Shown: positions 1-10,479 of the stretch, in pieces
How positions within the stretch are numbered: the first letter of the stretch is position 1
How the letters are laid out: each line of letters begins with the position of its first letter
Assembly (NCBI RefSeq): GCF_002752675.1
Contig: NZ_CP024608.1
Coordinates: 6,758,001 to 6,822,000 of the forward strand
Length of the DNA stretch: 64,000 nt
Direction of reading: 5' to 3'
Origin: Massilia violaceinigra
GTDB lineage: Bacteria > Pseudomonadota > Gammaproteobacteria > Burkholderiales > Burkholderiaceae_D
Translations under genes and position numbers: made by a program
Notes under the pieces: generated by a model
The model's database searches: none
What the model saw: only the letters and a program-made list of their open reading frames with translations
What the model was told of the DNA's origin: nothing

Positions 1-1
1 G

Positions 2-340
2 CCCGGTATGAGTTCGCTCGCGCTGGCAATGGCGCTGCACCCCACGCCAGCCGTTTGCGGCCATCCCGCCGCACTGGCGCGCAGCTTCATCAGCGAGGCG
101 GAAGGCTTCGACCGTGGTTTCTTCGCCGGTCTGGTGGGCTGGATGGACGCCAACGGCGACGGCGAATGGGCAGTCACCCTGCGCTGCGCCGAAGTGGGCA
201 CCCACAGCGCCACCCTGTACGCCGGCGCCGGCATCGTGGCCGGATCGGACCCCGAACTCGAATTCCTCGAAACGTCCGGCAAGCTGCGCACCATGCTGCG
301 CGCAATGGGCCTCGAAGCGGTGCTGGAGGAAGCGGCATGA
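2..340 (+). CDS. dhbC: Isochorismate synthase, C-terminal part (5' end outside window)
   Basis: This is the tail of an isochorismate synthase, which converts chorismate to isochorismate, the first step of 2,3-dihydroxybenzoate (DHB) synthesis. The reading frame is open from the first bases, so the gene starts upstream of the window. Family motifs visible are HPTPAVCG, the GFFAGLVGW segment and the C-terminal [13 protein letters not shown] block found in EntC/DhbC and other chorismate-utilising enzymes. The stop (TGA 338-340) overlaps the ATG of the next gene in an ATGA arrangement, so it is translationally coupled to dhbE and is probably an early gene of the siderophore operon. Salicylate synthases share part of these motifs, but the neighbouring dhbE, dhbB and dhbA genes support an EntC/DhbC role. 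Confidence 0.93.
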   Translation, partial: PGMSSLALAMALHPTPAVCGHPAALARSFISEAEGFDRGFFAGLVGWMDANGDGEWAVTLRCAEVGTHSATLYAGAGIVAGSDPELEFLETSGKLRTMLRAMGLEAVLEEAA

Positions 341-1980
341 CCAGTGACTATCTGCCCGGTTTCACCCCGTATCCCGACGACTTTGCGGCGCGCTATCGCG
401 AAGCCGGCTACTGGACCGGTGAAACCTTTGGCTCTCTCCTGCGCACCCGCGCGCTTGTTCATCCCGACAGCGTCGCCCTGGTGTGCGGCGCGCGCCGCTG
501 GAGCTATGCCGAACTCGATCGGCGCGCCGACCGCTTCGCCGCTGGCCTGATCCGCCTGGGCATCGCCCCGCGCAACCGCGTGGTCGTGCAACTGCCCAAC
601 GTGGCCGAATTCTTTGTCGCCTGCTTCGCCCTGTTCCGCATCGGCGCGCTGCCCGTGTTTGCCCTGCCCGCGCACCGCCGCCACGAAATCGGCCACCTGT
701 GCGCGCTTACCGATGCCGCCGCCTACCTCATCGCCGACAGCGACGCCGGCTTCGACTACCGCACCCTGGCGCGCGAAGTGATGGCCGAAGTGCCGGCGCT
801 GGCGCGTGTGATCGTGCTGGGCGACGCCGCCGAATTCATCTCTTTCGACTCGCTGTATGAAGATGCAGCGCCGATTGCCGGCCCGCAGCCGGGCGACGTG
901 GCCTTCCTGCAGCTCTCCGGCGGCACCACCGGCCTGCCCAAGCTGATCCCGCGCACCCACGACGACTATTTATATAGCGTGCGCGCCAGCGCCGACATCT
1001 GCGAACTTGACCGCGACAGCGTGTATTTATGCGCCCTGCCGGTCGCGCACAACTTCCCAATGAGTTCCCCGGGCAGCTTCGGCGTATTCCACGCGGGCGG
1101 CTGCGTGGTGCTGGCGCGCCGGCCCACGCCGGACGACGCCTTCCCGCTGATCGAAGCCGAAGGCGTGACCATCACCGCGCTGGTGCCGCCGCTGGCCATG
1201 GTGTGGCTGGACGCCGCCGGCGCCACCCGCCACAAGCTGGGTAGCCTGAAACTGCTGCAAGTGGGCGGCGCGCGCCTCTCCGCCGAAGCGGCATGCCGCG
1301 TCGGGCCGGTGCTCGGCTGCGCCCTGCAGCAGGTATTCGGCATGGCCGAAGGCCTGGTCAACTACACCCGTCCTGACGACTCGCCCGAACTGACCGCCAA
1401 TACGCAGGGCCGCCCGATCTCGCCAGCGGACGAAGTCCGCATCGTCGACGATGAAGACCGCGACCTGCCGGACGCCGAAATCGGCCACCTGCTCACGCGC
1501 GGTCCGTACACCATCCGCGGCTACTACCGCGCCGAAGAACACAACGCGCGCGCCTTTACCAGCGACGGTTTCTACCGCACCGGGGATCTGGTGATGCGCC
1601 TGCCGTCCGGCCACCTGGTGGTCGAAGGCCGCGCCAAGGACCAGATCAACCGCGGCGGCGACAAGGTCGCAGCCGAGGAAGTCGAGAACCACCTGCTGGC
1701 CCACCCCGGCGTGCACGACGCCGCGCTGGTGTCGATGCCGGACGCCTACCTGGGCGAGCGCAGTTGCGCCTTCATCGTCACGCGCGGCGCGCCGGTGCGG
1801 GCGATTGAACTGACGCGCTTCCTGCGCGAACGCGGGGTGGCCCAGTACAAGATCCCCGACCGCATCGAATTCGTCGAGCGCTTCCCCACCACCGGCGTCG
1901 GCAAAGTTAACAAACGCCAGCTGCGCGAACAGATCGCCCAGCTGATCGGCACTCAATCACAAGATCGGCAAGCACCATGA
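337..1980 (+). CDS. dhbE: 2,3-dihydroxybenzoate-AMP ligase (EntE/DhbE)
   Basis: A stand-alone adenylation enzyme of 547 residues, close to the usual EntE/DhbE length. It activates DHB as the acyl-adenylate and loads it onto the aryl carrier domain of the next gene product. The phosphate-binding loop [16 protein letters not shown], the FGMAEG core segment, the YRTGDL motif and a C-terminal GKVNK lysine motif are all present. The ATG at 337 overlaps the dhbC stop and the TGA (1978-1980) overlaps the dhbB start, so coupling is tight on both sides. A longer reading frame exists upstream but it would run through dhbC, so the ATGA start is preferred. A salicylate-AMP ligase would look alike; the isochorismatase and dhbA in the same operon argue for DHB. 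Confidence 0.95.
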   Translation: MTSDYLPGFTPYPDDFAARYREAGYWTGETFGSLLRTRALVHPDSVALVCGARRWSYAELDRRADRFAAGLIRLGIAPRNRVVVQLPNVAEFFVACFALFRIGALPVFALPAHRRHEIGHLCALTDAAAYLIADSDAGFDYRTLAREVMAEVPALARVIVLGDAAEFISFDSLYEDAAPIAGPQPGDVAFLQLSGGTTGLPKLIPRTHDDYLYSVRASADICELDRDSVYLCALPVAHNFPMSSPGSFGVFHAGGCVVLARRPTPDDAFPLIEAEGVTITALVPPLAMVWLDAAGATRHKLGSLKLLQVGGARLSAEAACRVGPVLGCALQQVFGMAEGLVNYTRPDDSPELTANTQGRPISPADEVRIVDDEDRDLPDAEIGHLLTRGPYTIRGYYRAEEHNARAFTSDGFYRTGDLVMRLPSGHLVVEGRAKDQINRGGDKVAAEEVENHLLAHPGVHDAALVSMPDAYLGERSCAFIVTRGAPVRAIELTRFLRERGVAQYKIPDRIEFVERFPTTGVGKVNKRQLREQIAQLIGTQSQDRQAP

Positions 1981-2852
1981 CCATCCCGAAAATCGCCTCC
2001 TACCCCATGCCCACGGCCATGCCGGACAACCGCGTCACCTGGATGCCTGAACCGAAGCGCGCAGTGCTGCTGATTCACGACATGCAGGAATACTTCCTCG
2101 ATTTCTACGATACCGCCGCCGCGCCGATTCCCGAGCTGATCGCGCACATCAGGCAGCTGCGCGATGCAGCCGATGCCGCCGGCGTACCGGTGGTCTACAC
2201 CGCGCAGCCGGCCGAGCAATCGGCCCAGGACCGTGGCCTGCTCACCGACTGGTGGGGTCCCGGCCTGACCGCCAAGCCCGAACGCGCACCGGTCGTGGCA
2301 AGCCTGGCGCCGCGCGCGCAGGACACCGTGCTGACCAAATGGCGCTACAGCGCCTTCGTGCGCAGCGACCTGCTGGCGCGCATGCGCGAACAGGGCCGCG
2401 ACCAGCTGATCGTGTGCGGCGTGTACGCCCATATCGGTTGCCTGATGACCGCAGCCGACGCCTTCATGAACGACATCCAGCCCTTCCTGGTGGGCGACGC
2501 GCTGGCCGATTTCTCGGCTGAACAGCATCAGATGGGCCTCGACTACGTATCGCAGCGGTGCGGCGTGGTTGCCAGCACGGCGACCGTGGCCGGCGCGCTC
2601 AAGCCGGCAATCGCCTGGCACGCCACGCGCACCGCCCTGCAGGCGGAAGTGGCGGAACTGCTTGCCGTTCCGGCGTCGGACCTGCTCCCCGATGACAACC
2701 TGCTCTTCGCCGGTCTCGATTCGATCCGTCTTATGAGCCTGATCGAACGCTGGCGCCGCGCCGGCATCGAAACCACGTTCGTCGAACTGGCCGAACGTCC
2801 GACCCTGGCCGACTGGTGGGAACTGCTCGACGCGCGCCGGGTGGGCAAGTGA
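1977..2852 (+). CDS. dhbB: Bifunctional isochorismatase / aryl carrier protein (EntB/DhbB)
   Basis: 291 residues, the usual EntB length. The N-terminal isochorismatase domain (about residues 1-205) removes the pyruvyl group from isochorismate; it shows the LLIHDMQ motif with the catalytic Asp and the [10 protein letters not shown] segment with the conserved cysteine region. The C-terminal domain (about 215-285) is an aryl carrier protein with the phosphopantetheine serine in FAGLDSIRL (about Ser249). It therefore both makes dihydro-DHB and carries DHB to the NRPS. It overlaps dhbE (ATGA) and the downstream NRPS gene, whose GTG start lies within its stop region. The carrier domain confirms this is the siderophore enzyme and not a stand-alone isochorismatase. 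Confidence 0.95.
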   Translation: MTIPKIASYPMPTAMPDNRVTWMPEPKRAVLLIHDMQEYFLDFYDTAAAPIPELIAHIRQLRDAADAAGVPVVYTAQPAEQSAQDRGLLTDWWGPGLTAKPERAPVVASLAPRAQDTVLTKWRYSAFVRSDLLARMREQGRDQLIVCGVYAHIGCLMTAADAFMNDIQPFLVGDALADFSAEQHQMGLDYVSQRCGVVASTATVAGALKPAIAWHATRTALQAEVAELLAVPASDLLPDDNLLFAGLDSIRLMSLIERWRRAGIETTFVELAERPTLADWWELLDARRVGK

Positions 2853-5800
2853 GCGGCGCACGGCTGGCGCTGACAAGCGCGCAATACGGCATCTGGCTCG
2901 GGCAGCAGCTCGATGCCGCCAGCCCCGCCTACTGGACGGCGGAAGCGGTCGAACTAAGCGGCCCGCTGGAGCACGCCCACTTCGAAGCCGCGCTGCGCCA
3001 GGCCGTGCGCGAATGCGATGCCCTGCACATGCGCTTTGCCAGCGATGGCGACGCGGTCTGGCAAACGCCCGAGCCGCAGAATGACTGGCCGTTCGCGCGC
3101 CACGACATGAGCGAGACTGAGGCCCGGCTGTGGATGCAGGCCGACCTGCAGCAGCCGGCCGACCTGGCGCGCGGCCCGCTGTTTGCCAGCGCGCTGCTGC
3201 AAATTGGCCCGGAGAAGGCGCTGTGGTACCTGCGCGCCCACCACATCGCCCTCGACGGCTTTGCCTACGCCATGCTCGCGCAGCGCGTGGCGGCCCTGTA
3301 TTCGGCCCGCACCGGCAATACCGAAGCGCCGCCGGCGCGCGCCGGCAAGCTCGATCCGGTGGTGGCCGAAGATGCCGCCTACGTCGCATCGCCCGCCTAC
3401 GCGCGCGACCGCGACTTCTGGATCGCGCGCATGGCCGATGCCGGCGCGCCGGCCATGCTGGCACCATCGGCCACCGTGGCGCGCGGCGTGCGCCGTGTGC
3501 GTGGCGGCATCGCCACCAGCACGATCGAACGCTGCCAGACAGTGGCCAGCGCCGCCGGTGTGGACTGGGCCGCCGTCCTGGTCGCCGCCACCGGCGCGTG
3601 GCTGCGCCGCCACAGCAGCGCGGGCGACCTGACCCTGGGCTTGCCCGTCATGGGCCGCCTTGGCTCGGTGGCGCTGACCATTCCGTGCATGGCGATGAAC
3701 ATCGTCCCCCTGCGCCTTGCGCCAACGTCCGGGCAGTCGCTGGCCGATTTGGCGCGCGCGGTCGCCGCCGAGATGAAGGCAATCCGTCCGCACCAGCGCT
3801 ATCGCTACGAACACCTGAAACACGACCTGGGCATGAGCGGCGGCACGCGCCGCCTGTTCGGCGCGGTTATCAACCTGATGCCGTTCGACCGCCCGCCGGT
3901 ATTCGGTGCGCTGCACGCGGTCACGCACCCGGTGTCGGCCGGTCCGGTTGAAGACCTGTCGATCACCATCGCCCCGGGCACGAACAGCCGCATCGACATC
4001 GAAGCCAATCCGGACGCCTACGACGAAGCCACCTTGCATGCGCTGCACCAGTCGCTGTTGAACGCGCTGGCCGCCCTGCTTGAACAGCCCGACGCGCTGC
4101 TTTCCGACGTTCTCGGACAAGCGCCGCACGCCACGCCAGCCCTGCTGTCGGGCGGTGAGCTGCCCAGCGCACCTGTATCGGTGCTCGCTGCCCTGCTCAC
4201 GCACGACGCGCACAAGACCGCGCTGATTCACGGCGACGCCGAACTCAGTTATGCGGAGCTGATAGCTGCGGTCCAAAGCATGGCCGGGCGCCTGCGCGAC
4301 GCCGGCGTTACCGAAGACAGCCGGGTTGTTCTGCTGCTCCCGCGCAGCCTTGACACCATCATCGCGATGCTGGCCATCATGTGGGCCGGCGGGGGCTACG
4401 TGCCGCTCGACCCGGACGGCCCTGCCCTGCGCGTGGCCGCCGTGCTGGAAGACGTGAAGCCGACACTGGTCCTCAGCCTGCGCAAATATGCGCCGCTGCT
4501 GCCAGCCTCCCTGCCGCTGCTGTGCGTCGACGAGGCCGCGGCGGCCGATCCGATGCCATCCCCGCTGCCGGTGGCCGACAGCGCGCTGGCGTACATCATC
4601 TACACCTCCGGCTCCACCGGCCGGCCAAATGGCGTCATGATCGAGCGCGCGGCGCTGGCCCACTTCGGCGCCGGCGCCACCGCGCGCTACCAGGTCACCG
4701 CAAACGACCGCGTGCTGCAATTCGCCCCGCTGCATTTCGACGCCAGCGTCGAAGAGATCTTCCTCACCTTGGGCTCCGGTGCAACCCTGATCCTGCGCGA
4801 CGACGCCATGCTCGAATCGCTCGAACGCTTCATCGATGCCTGCGCACGCCTGCGCATCAGCGTTCTCGACCTGCCGACTGCGTTCTGGCACGAACTCGCA
4901 TTCCACGTGGGCCAGCACGGCGCCGCGCTGCCGGACTGTCTGCGGCTGGTCATCATCGGCGGCGAAGCCGCGCTGGCCGAACGCGTGGCGCGCTGGCGCA
5001 CGGCAGCACCAGCCCATCTGGTGCTGCTCAACACCTATGGACCGACCGAAGCCACCGTCATCTGCACCACCGCGCAGCTGGCTGGCCCGGACGCCATCGC
5101 CTGGACCGGCGACGCCGTGCCGATCGGCCGCCCGCTGCCTGGTGTCGATATCGCCGTTGGCGCCCCCCACCCTGTCGGCATCGGCGAGGAAGGAGAACTT
5201 TTCCTGATCGGTGGCGGCCTTGCGCGCGGCTACTTCGACCGCGAAGCGCTGACCGCGCAGCGTTTTGTCACGTTGCCGGATGGTCGCCGCGCCTACCGCA
5301 CCGGCGACCGCGTGGTATTGGGCGAAGATGGAGAGCTGCGCTACCTGGGCCGGCTCGACGACGAAGTCAAGATCAGCGGCCACCGGATCGACCCGACCGA
5401 AATCGAAGCCGCACTGCTTCAGTATCCCGGCGTGCGCGAAGCGGCGGTGGTGTGCCAGTCCCAGTCCGACGGCGGCAAGCACCTGCGCGCGTTCGTCGCC
5501 ACCGCCGGCAAACTGAATGCCCCGGCCTTGCGCGCCTTTTTGGCCGAGCGCCTGCCCGCAGCGGCGGTGCCGGCCAATTACGCCAGCCTTGCGCGCCTGC
5601 CACGCAACGCCAACGGCAAGATCGACCGCTCCGCACTGCGCGCCCGTGAACTGGATGCTGCGCCCACCGTGCTCGGTGTCACCCCGCTCGAACAGTCGGT
5701 GATGTCCGTCTGGCGCGAGGTGCTCGGCGTGGAGGCATTGACGCCAATGGACGACTTCTTCGCTCTCGGCGGAAAATCGCTGCAGGCGATCCAGGTCGCC

Positions 5801-6712
5801 AACCGCCTCGGCGCGGCGCTCAAGCGCGAAGTGGCGGTATCGGCCCTGTTCCGCCACCGTACCGTGGCCGCGCTGGCGCATTCGCTCGGCACCGTCGGCC
5901 ACGCGCCGCCAGCCGCCGCTGCGGGCGGCGAATTCGCACCGCTGCTGACCATCCAGCGCGGCAGCGGCCCAGCCCTGTTCTGCGTGCACCCGGCTGAAGG
6001 CTTGTCGTGGTGCTATCTGGGCCTGGCCGCCTACCTTCCGCACACGCCGATCCACGGCCTGCAGGCGCGCGGCATGAGCGGCACGCCGCCGGCCGACATC
6101 GACATGCAGCTCGACGATTACCTTGGCCTTGTGCGCGGCGCCCAACCGCACGGCCCATACCGCCTGATCGGATGGTCCTCCGGCGGCGGTCTTGCCCACG
6201 CCCTGGCAGCGCGCCTGCAAGCCGCTGGCGAAACGGTGTCGCTGCTGGCGATGATGGATTCCTATCCGAGCGACATCTGGGAAGGCAAACCGGAAGCCGA
6301 GGAACGCGACGCCCTGATCGCCATGCTCGACGTGATCGGCGCGCCCTCGGTTGACGCCGACGGCCAGCCGCTCCCGCGCGAGGCGCTGCTGGCCCAGTTC
6401 CGCCGGCCCGGCAGCTCGCTGGCCACGGCCGACGACGCCCACCTCGAACGCATTACCACCACCGCGCTGCTGTCGATGCGCCTGTACCGGCAGCTGCGCC
6501 ATCCGCGCTATGACGGCGACGTGCTGTTCTTCCATGCCAGCCGGCGCGGCCCCGACGCCCCCGACTGGAAAGGCTGGACGCCGTACGTTAACGGCCAGCT
6601 CGAACGCATCGACGTCGATTGCACCCATTCGTCCATGAGCCAGCCGGCGCCCTTGGGGCACATCGGCCGCGTGCTGGCGCAACGTATTCACCCGGAAGGC
6701 AACCCACGATGA
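2849..6712 (+). CDS. dhbF: Single-module siderophore NRPS (C-A-T-TE), EntF-like architecture
   Basis: 1287 residues from a GTG start that overlaps the dhbB stop; no ATG lies nearby in frame. Domains in order: condensation (HHIALDG, about residue 130), adenylation ([11 protein letters not shown] about 580; FDASVEEIF about 629; YGPTEA about 729; YRTGD about 815), carrier (phosphopantetheine Ser in GGKSLQ, about 975) and thioesterase (GWSSGG, about 1107). Length and order match EntF. Hand alignment of the adenylation pocket to GrsA reads D-A-E-D-I-G-T-V-I plus the A10 lysine. This is unlike the serine code of EntF and resembles lysine-type codes, because the acidic residues at positions 239 and 278 would suit a basic side chain. 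The product is then probably a DHB conjugate of lysine or a similar residue, released by the TE. No epimerase or reductase domain and no MbtH-like gene is visible. The specificity is inferred. Confidence 0.93.
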   Translation: MSGARLALTSAQYGIWLGQQLDAASPAYWTAEAVELSGPLEHAHFEAALRQAVRECDALHMRFASDGDAVWQTPEPQNDWPFARHDMSETEARLWMQADLQQPADLARGPLFASALLQIGPEKALWYLRAHHIALDGFAYAMLAQRVAALYSARTGNTEAPPARAGKLDPVVAEDAAYVASPAYARDRDFWIARMADAGAPAMLAPSATVARGVRRVRGGIATSTIERCQTVASAAGVDWAAVLVAATGAWLRRHSSAGDLTLGLPVMGRLGSVALTIPCMAMNIVPLRLAPTSGQSLADLARAVAAEMKAIRPHQRYRYEHLKHDLGMSGGTRRLFGAVINLMPFDRPPVFGALHAVTHPVSAGPVEDLSITIAPGTNSRIDIEANPDAYDEATLHALHQSLLNALAALLEQPDALLSDVLGQAPHATPALLSGGELPSAPVSVLAALLTHDAHKTALIHGDAELSYAELIAAVQSMAGRLRDAGVTEDSRVVLLLPRSLDTIIAMLAIMWAGGGYVPLDPDGPALRVAAVLEDVKPTLVLSLRKYAPLLPASLPLLCVDEAAAADPMPSPLPVADSALAYIIYTSGSTGRPNGVMIERAALAHFGAGATARYQVTANDRVLQFAPLHFDASVEEIFLTLGSGATLILRDDAMLESLERFIDACARLRISVLDLPTAFWHELAFHVGQHGAALPDCLRLVIIGGEAALAERVARWRTAAPAHLVLLNTYGPTEATVICTTAQLAGPDAIAWTGDAVPIGRPLPGVDIAVGAPHPVGIGEEGELFLIGGGLARGYFDREALTAQRFVTLPDGRRAYRTGDRVVLGEDGELRYLGRLDDEVKISGHRIDPTEIEAALLQYPGVREAAVVCQSQSDGGKHLRAFVATAGKLNAPALRAFLAERLPAAAVPANYASLARLPRNANGKIDRSALRARELDAAPTVLGVTPLEQSVMSVWREVLGVEALTPMDDFFALGGKSLQAIQVANRLGAALKREVAVSALFRHRTVAALAHSLGTVGHAPPAAAAGGEFAPLLTIQRGSGPALFCVHPAEGLSWCYLGLAAYLPHTPIHGLQARGMSGTPPADIDMQLDDYLGLVRGAQPHGPYRLIGWSSGGGLAHALAARLQAAGETVSLLAMMDSYPSDIWEGKPEAEERDALIAMLDVIGAPSVDADGQPLPREALLAQFRRPGSSLATADDAHLERITTTALLSMRLYRQLRHPRYDGDVLFFHASRRGPDAPDWKGWTPYVNGQLERIDVDCTHSSMSQPAPLGHIGRVLAQRIHPEGNPR

Positions 6713-7545
6713 GCACTCCCACACCCAAACGCAGCCCGCCGCGCATGCTGCGCGTGCGCCGCACCTTGCAACTGACCCCATTAATGCGCCGCATCACCCT
6801 GGCCGGCGAAGCGCTGGCCGGCTTTCCGCTCGATAGCGACGGCGCCCACATCAAGCTGCTGCTGGCGCGCGAAGGCCAGCGCGAACCGGTGCTGCCGACG
6901 CTCGGGCCCGACGGCCCGATGTGGCCACCGGCCGACATCCGGCCCATCGCGCGCACCTACACCGTGGCGCGCTACGACGCCGAAGCGGGCGAACTCGATG
7001 TGGACCTGGTCCTGCACGGCGACGACGGCCCGGCCTCGCGCTGGGCCGTGCACGCCCAGCCGGGCGACGCCGTCGGCGTGGCCGGTCCGGGCGGGCCGCC
7101 GCGCTTCGTGCCGTCCGCCGACTACCACCTGATGATCGGCGACCCGAGCGCGCTGGCCGCGATTGCCGCCGCACTGCGCGGCGTGCCCCGCAAGGCGCGG
7201 GGCACCGTGCTGATCGAAGTTCCCGACCACTCCGAAGTGCAGGCGCTGCCCTACCCCGCCGGCTTTTCGGTGCACTGGCTGTCGCGCCGGGGCGCCCGTC
7301 CCGGCGCCAGCACCTTGCTGCTCGACGCGGCAAAAGCGATGGCGTGGCCGCCGGGCCGCGTGTCGGTCACGCTGGCGGGCGAAAGCAACCAGCTGCTGGC
7401 CGTGCGCGACTTTTTGCTGTCCGAACGCGGCGTGGCCCGCGCCGACATGTACGCGGTCCCGTACTGGAAAGACGAACACACCGAAGAGGCGTACCACGCC
7501 GAACGCCACCGCATCATGGATGAACTGGAAGAAGCCGAATCATGA
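6709..7545 (+). CDS. Siderophore-interacting protein, FAD-dependent ferric-siderophore reductase (ViuB/YqjH type)
   Basis: 278 residues. It belongs to the SIP flavoprotein family that reduces the ferric siderophore in the cytoplasm and so frees the iron. The FAD-binding motif appears as ARTYTVARYD, preceded by the beta-barrel sequence MRRITLAGEAL. The C-terminal half has the SIP pattern ending in a short sequence rich in Tyr, Trp, Lys and Glu (YAVPYWKDEHTEEAYH). The ATG overlaps the stop of the NRPS gene and its own TGA overlaps the next ATG, so reductase and importer are made together with the synthetase. Assignment to family is firm; the ferric catecholate made by this operon is the inferred substrate. 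Confidence 0.9.
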   Translation: MSTPTPKRSPPRMLRVRRTLQLTPLMRRITLAGEALAGFPLDSDGAHIKLLLAREGQREPVLPTLGPDGPMWPPADIRPIARTYTVARYDAEAGELDVDLVLHGDDGPASRWAVHAQPGDAVGVAGPGGPPRFVPSADYHLMIGDPSALAAIAAALRGVPRKARGTVLIEVPDHSEVQALPYPAGFSVHWLSRRGARPGASTLLLDAAKAMAWPPGRVSVTLAGESNQLLAVRDFLLSERGVARADMYAVPYWKDEHTEEAYHAERHRIMDELEEAES

Positions 7546-8462
7546 ACACATTCTCACCTCTGCGCCGCGTTGCGCTGTTCGCGCTCGTGGCGCTGTGCGC
7601 CGCGCCGGCGCTGGCCCAGCGCAAAATCGTGGACGCCGCCAATCGCGCCGTCACCGTGCCCGAACGCGCGCAGCGCGTGGTGGCGCTGTCCGAACTCGAT
7701 CTCGACGCCCTGCTGGCCCTGAAAATCAAGCCCGCCGGCGCCACCAAGGGCCGTGGGCAAACGGCCATGCCGCGCTACCTCGGCGCCACTGCCGCCACGA
7801 TTCCCAGCGCCGGCAATTTTGCCGCGCCCGTGCTCGACCTGGTGGTCGGCATGCAGCCCGACCTGATTCTCGCCGGCGGCATGAGCGACCCGGAGCTGCT
7901 GTCCCAGCTCGCCAAGATCGCCCCTACCGTGGTCACCTACCTGCCCGGCGAAAGCTGGCAGGCCACGTTTCGCCGCATCGGCACCGTCATGGGCAAATCG
8001 CCCGACGCCGACGCCTTCCTGGCCGACTACATCGCCAAGGCCGACGCACTGCGCCAGCGTCTGGGCGAGCGCGCCAACATCACGGTGAGCGTGGTGCGCT
8101 GGAATCCGCAAGGCCCGTCGTACATGCTGCGCGACTCCTTCTCCAGCCTGGTGCTGGCCGACCTCAAGATGCGCCGTCCCGCCGCGCAGATGCAGCCCGG
8201 CGCGGCGCATTCACGGCCACTGAGCCTGGAGGCGCTGGCAGCCATCGACGCCGACTGGATCTTTGTCGGCACGCTGAGCGCCAGCGGTCCTGCCAACGAC
8301 GCGCTGGCCGCGGCGCGCCAGTCGCCGCCATTTCGCCAGCTCGGCGCGTCCCAGCGTAATCAGGTACGCGCGGTGGATGGCTCGCTCTGGACCAGTCCCG
8401 GCGGCCCGCTGGCCGCGCTGGCGGTTCTGGCCGACATCGACAAAGCCCTGGCCGCGCCTTGA
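7542..8462 (+). CDS. Periplasmic ferric-siderophore binding protein (FepB/FecB type)
   Basis: 306 residues with an N-terminal Sec signal peptide ending near APALAQ, so the mature protein is periplasmic. The sequence follows the class III siderophore-binding fold: an N-terminal PERAQRVVALSELDLDALLAL segment, the GMQPDLILAGG motif and a C-terminal lobe with WTSPGGPLA. It would deliver the ferric siderophore to the FecCD-type permease encoded immediately downstream. The start overlaps the reductase stop (ATGA), and the stop overlaps a TTG start of the permease. Its place between the reductase and the permease supports import of the operon's own siderophore. Ligand is inferred from context. Confidence 0.9.
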   Translation: MNTFSPLRRVALFALVALCAAPALAQRKIVDAANRAVTVPERAQRVVALSELDLDALLALKIKPAGATKGRGQTAMPRYLGATAATIPSAGNFAAPVLDLVVGMQPDLILAGGMSDPELLSQLAKIAPTVVTYLPGESWQATFRRIGTVMGKSPDADAFLADYIAKADALRQRLGERANITVSVVRWNPQGPSYMLRDSFSSLVLADLKMRRPAAQMQPGAAHSRPLSLEALAAIDADWIFVGTLSASGPANDALAAARQSPPFRQLGASQRNQVRAVDGSLWTSPGGPLAALAVLADIDKALAAP

Positions 8463-9436
8463 GTCCTTCCGGCCGCATCGCGCTGCTCGTCCCCATCCTG
8501 CCGGCACTGCTGCTGGCATCGATGCTGACCGGAGCCGGCGAAGCCGGCATGGCCGACCTGCGCGCCGTGCTGGCCGGTGGCGACAACTCGCCCTTGCAAA
8601 TGATCGTGCGCGACGTGCGCGCGCCGCGTACCTTGGCGGCGCTGCTGGTGGGGGCCGCGCTTGGCGTGGCCGGCATGCTGATGCAAACCGTGACCCGCAA
8701 CCGCCTGGCCGAACCGGGGCTGCTCGGCGTGAATGCCGGCGCGGCGCTCGGCGTCGTGACTGGCATCACCCTGGCCGGCGCCGAATCCGGCCTCGCTTAT
8801 TTGTTGTGGGCCGGCGCCGGCGCCCTGCTGGGCAACGCCTGCGTGCTCGGCGTGGCCAACGCGGGACGCCAGTCGGGCAGCCCGCTGCGCCTCGTCCTGG
8901 CCGGCGTGGCGCTGGGCGCGACCTTTCACGGTTTGAGTTCCGCCATGCTGCTTAGTCAGCCGTCCGGCTACGACCAATACCGCTTCTGGGTTCTCGGCTC
9001 GCTGGCCGGCTCCAGCGGCGGCATGATCATGCTGGCCGCACCCTTCATCATCTTCGGATTACTGGCAGCGCTGTTCCTGGCGCGGCCGCTGTCCGCCATG
9101 CTGCTGGGCGACGACATCGCCCGCTCGCTCGGGCATTCGCCGCGTCTTCTGCGCGCAGCCGTCGCCTTCACCGCCACGCTGCTGACCGGCAGCGCGGTTG
9201 CCCTGACCGGGCCGATCGCCTTTCTCGGCTTGCTGGCGCCCTTCCTCGCACGCGCGCTGGCGCAAGGACTGGCGGCCCAACTGGCGGCATCGGCCTGGGT
9301 GGGTGCGATCGTGCTGCTGTTCGCCGACCTTGGCGCGCGCCTCGTGGCGCAACCGTTCGAAACGCCCATCAGCGTCCTCACCGCCCTACTCGGCGCGCCG
9401 CTGCTGGTGTGGCTGGCGCGCGGGAGCATTCGATGA
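8459..9436 (+). CDS. fepD: Ferric-siderophore ABC transporter permease, FecCD family (FepD-like)
   Basis: 325 residues, a very hydrophobic inner-membrane protein with about nine to ten membrane segments. It carries the FecCD signature: RAPRTLAALLVGAALGVAG near the N-terminus and the GPIAFLGLLAPFLARAL coupling region. The start is a TTG that overlaps the preceding TGA as TTGA; no ATG is available nearby in frame, and every neighbour in this operon overlaps in the same way. It pairs with the next permease gene to form the heterodimeric channel. The downstream ATG overlaps its stop. Confidence 0.92.
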   Translation: MSPSGRIALLVPILPALLLASMLTGAGEAGMADLRAVLAGGDNSPLQMIVRDVRAPRTLAALLVGAALGVAGMLMQTVTRNRLAEPGLLGVNAGAALGVVTGITLAGAESGLAYLLWAGAGALLGNACVLGVANAGRQSGSPLRLVLAGVALGATFHGLSSAMLLSQPSGYDQYRFWVLGSLAGSSGGMIMLAAPFIIFGLLAALFLARPLSAMLLGDDIARSLGHSPRLLRAAVAFTATLLTGSAVALTGPIAFLGLLAPFLARALAQGLAAQLAASAWVGAIVLLFADLGARLVAQPFETPISVLTALLGAPLLVWLARGSIR

Positions 9437-10479
9437 TGGCGCCCGAACCAGGCCTGGTTGTGCTGCGCGGCGGCGCGCTGTCGGTGCTGGTGGCCAAACG
9501 CTCGCTGTACACCATCCTGGCCCTGCTGCTGGCCCTTGCACTGGCTGTCGCCGTGGCCCTGTCGGCTGGTCCGGCGTGGCTGTCGCCATCCCAGCTGCTC
9601 GATGTCGTCAACGGCGATGCCCCTGGCGGCACGCGCCTGATGGTGCTGGAGTTTCGCCTGCCGCGCGTGCTCACCGGCGTGCTGGCCGGGGCCTCGCTCG
9701 GTCTCGCCGGAAGCCTGATCCAGACCCTCACGCGCAACCGCCTCGCCTCGCCCGACATGCTCGGCGTGGCCGACGGCGCCATGCTCGGCGTCTTCATGGC
9801 GCTCATCGTCGGCACCACCGGCATGCTCGGACCGTGGTGGGTCGGGCCCTTGGGCGCCTTGGGCGCGGTGGCGCTGCTGCTGTTGGCCAGCGGCCCGCTC
9901 GACAGCCGTGGGCATCGCCTGCTGGTGGTCGGCATCGCCATCGCCAGCCTGCTGCGCGCTGCGGCCGAACTGGTGCTGTCGCAGCAGGAGCTGATGCACG
10001 CCAGCGCGCTGTACGCGTGGAGCATCGGAAGCCTGAGCGGGCGCACGTACGGTTCGGCCCTGCCGCTGGCCGGCGCTCTTCTTTTGCTGCTGCCGCCGGC
10101 GCTGCTGGCCAGCCGCCGCCTTGCGCTGCTGCGCTTCGACCCCGATATCGCCGCCGGCCTTGGCCTGCCGGTGCGCGCGACCCAGTGGCAGGTGCTGCTG
10201 TGTGCCGTGCTGCTGGCCGGGATGGCGGTCGGCGTGTGCGGACCCATCGCCTTCGTGGCGCTGGCCGCGCCATTCATCGGCGAACGGCTGATCGGCTACG
10301 GGCGGGCCGCGCTGCTGGCCGCCGCCTTGTCCGGCGCGTTGCTGGTGGCCGCCGCCGACACGCTCGGGCGCGTCGTGCTGGGCGATGCAGAACTGCCGGT
10401 CGGCGTGATCTGCAACCTGCTCGGCGGACCATTTTTGCTGTACCTGCTCCTTCACGAGCGCAACGGAGAAACGCAGTAA
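9433..10479 (+). CDS. fepG: Ferric-siderophore ABC transporter permease, FecCD family (FepG-like)
   Basis: 348 residues, the second FecCD-type permease. FecCD motifs include RLPRVLTGVLAGASLGLAG, LIQTLTRNRLASPDMLG and GPIAFVALAAPFIGERL. The first of two adjacent ATG codons (9433, 9436) overlaps the fepD stop. Together with the FepD-like subunit it would form the inner-membrane channel for the ferric siderophore. The stop TAA overlaps the ATG of the ATPase gene (TAATG). The sequence is distinct from, but clearly homologous to, the preceding gene, as expected for FepD/FepG pairs. Confidence 0.92.
   Translation: MMAPEPGLVVLRGGALSVLVAKRSLYTILALLLALALAVAVALSAGPAWLSPSQLLDVVNGDAPGGTRLMVLEFRLPRVLTGVLAGASLGLAGSLIQTLTRNRLASPDMLGVADGAMLGVFMALIVGTTGMLGPWWVGPLGALGAVALLLLASGPLDSRGHRLLVVGIAIASLLRAAAELVLSQQELMHASALYAWSIGSLSGRTYGSALPLAGALLLLLPPALLASRRLALLRFDPDIAAGLGLPVRATQWQVLLCAVLLAGMAVGVCGPIAFVALAAPFIGERLIGYGRAALLAAALSGALLVAAADTLGRVVLGDAELPVGVICNLLGGPFLLYLLLHERNGETQ

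Noticed and set aside
2849..6712. Annotating the NRPS as enterobactin synthase EntF
   Set aside because: Architecture fits, but the specificity residues do not match a serine-activating domain, so the name would mislead.
2954..6781. A 1275-residue open frame antisense to the NRPS gene
   Set aside because: Long antisense frames are common in high-GC DNA; its composition is Arg/Gln/Gly/Ala-rich without domains, and the plus-strand NRPS has full motifs.
8968..10455. A 495-residue frame antisense to the FepD/FepG genes
   Set aside because: Rich in Gln, Arg and His; no domain; the two permeases on the plus strand are certain.
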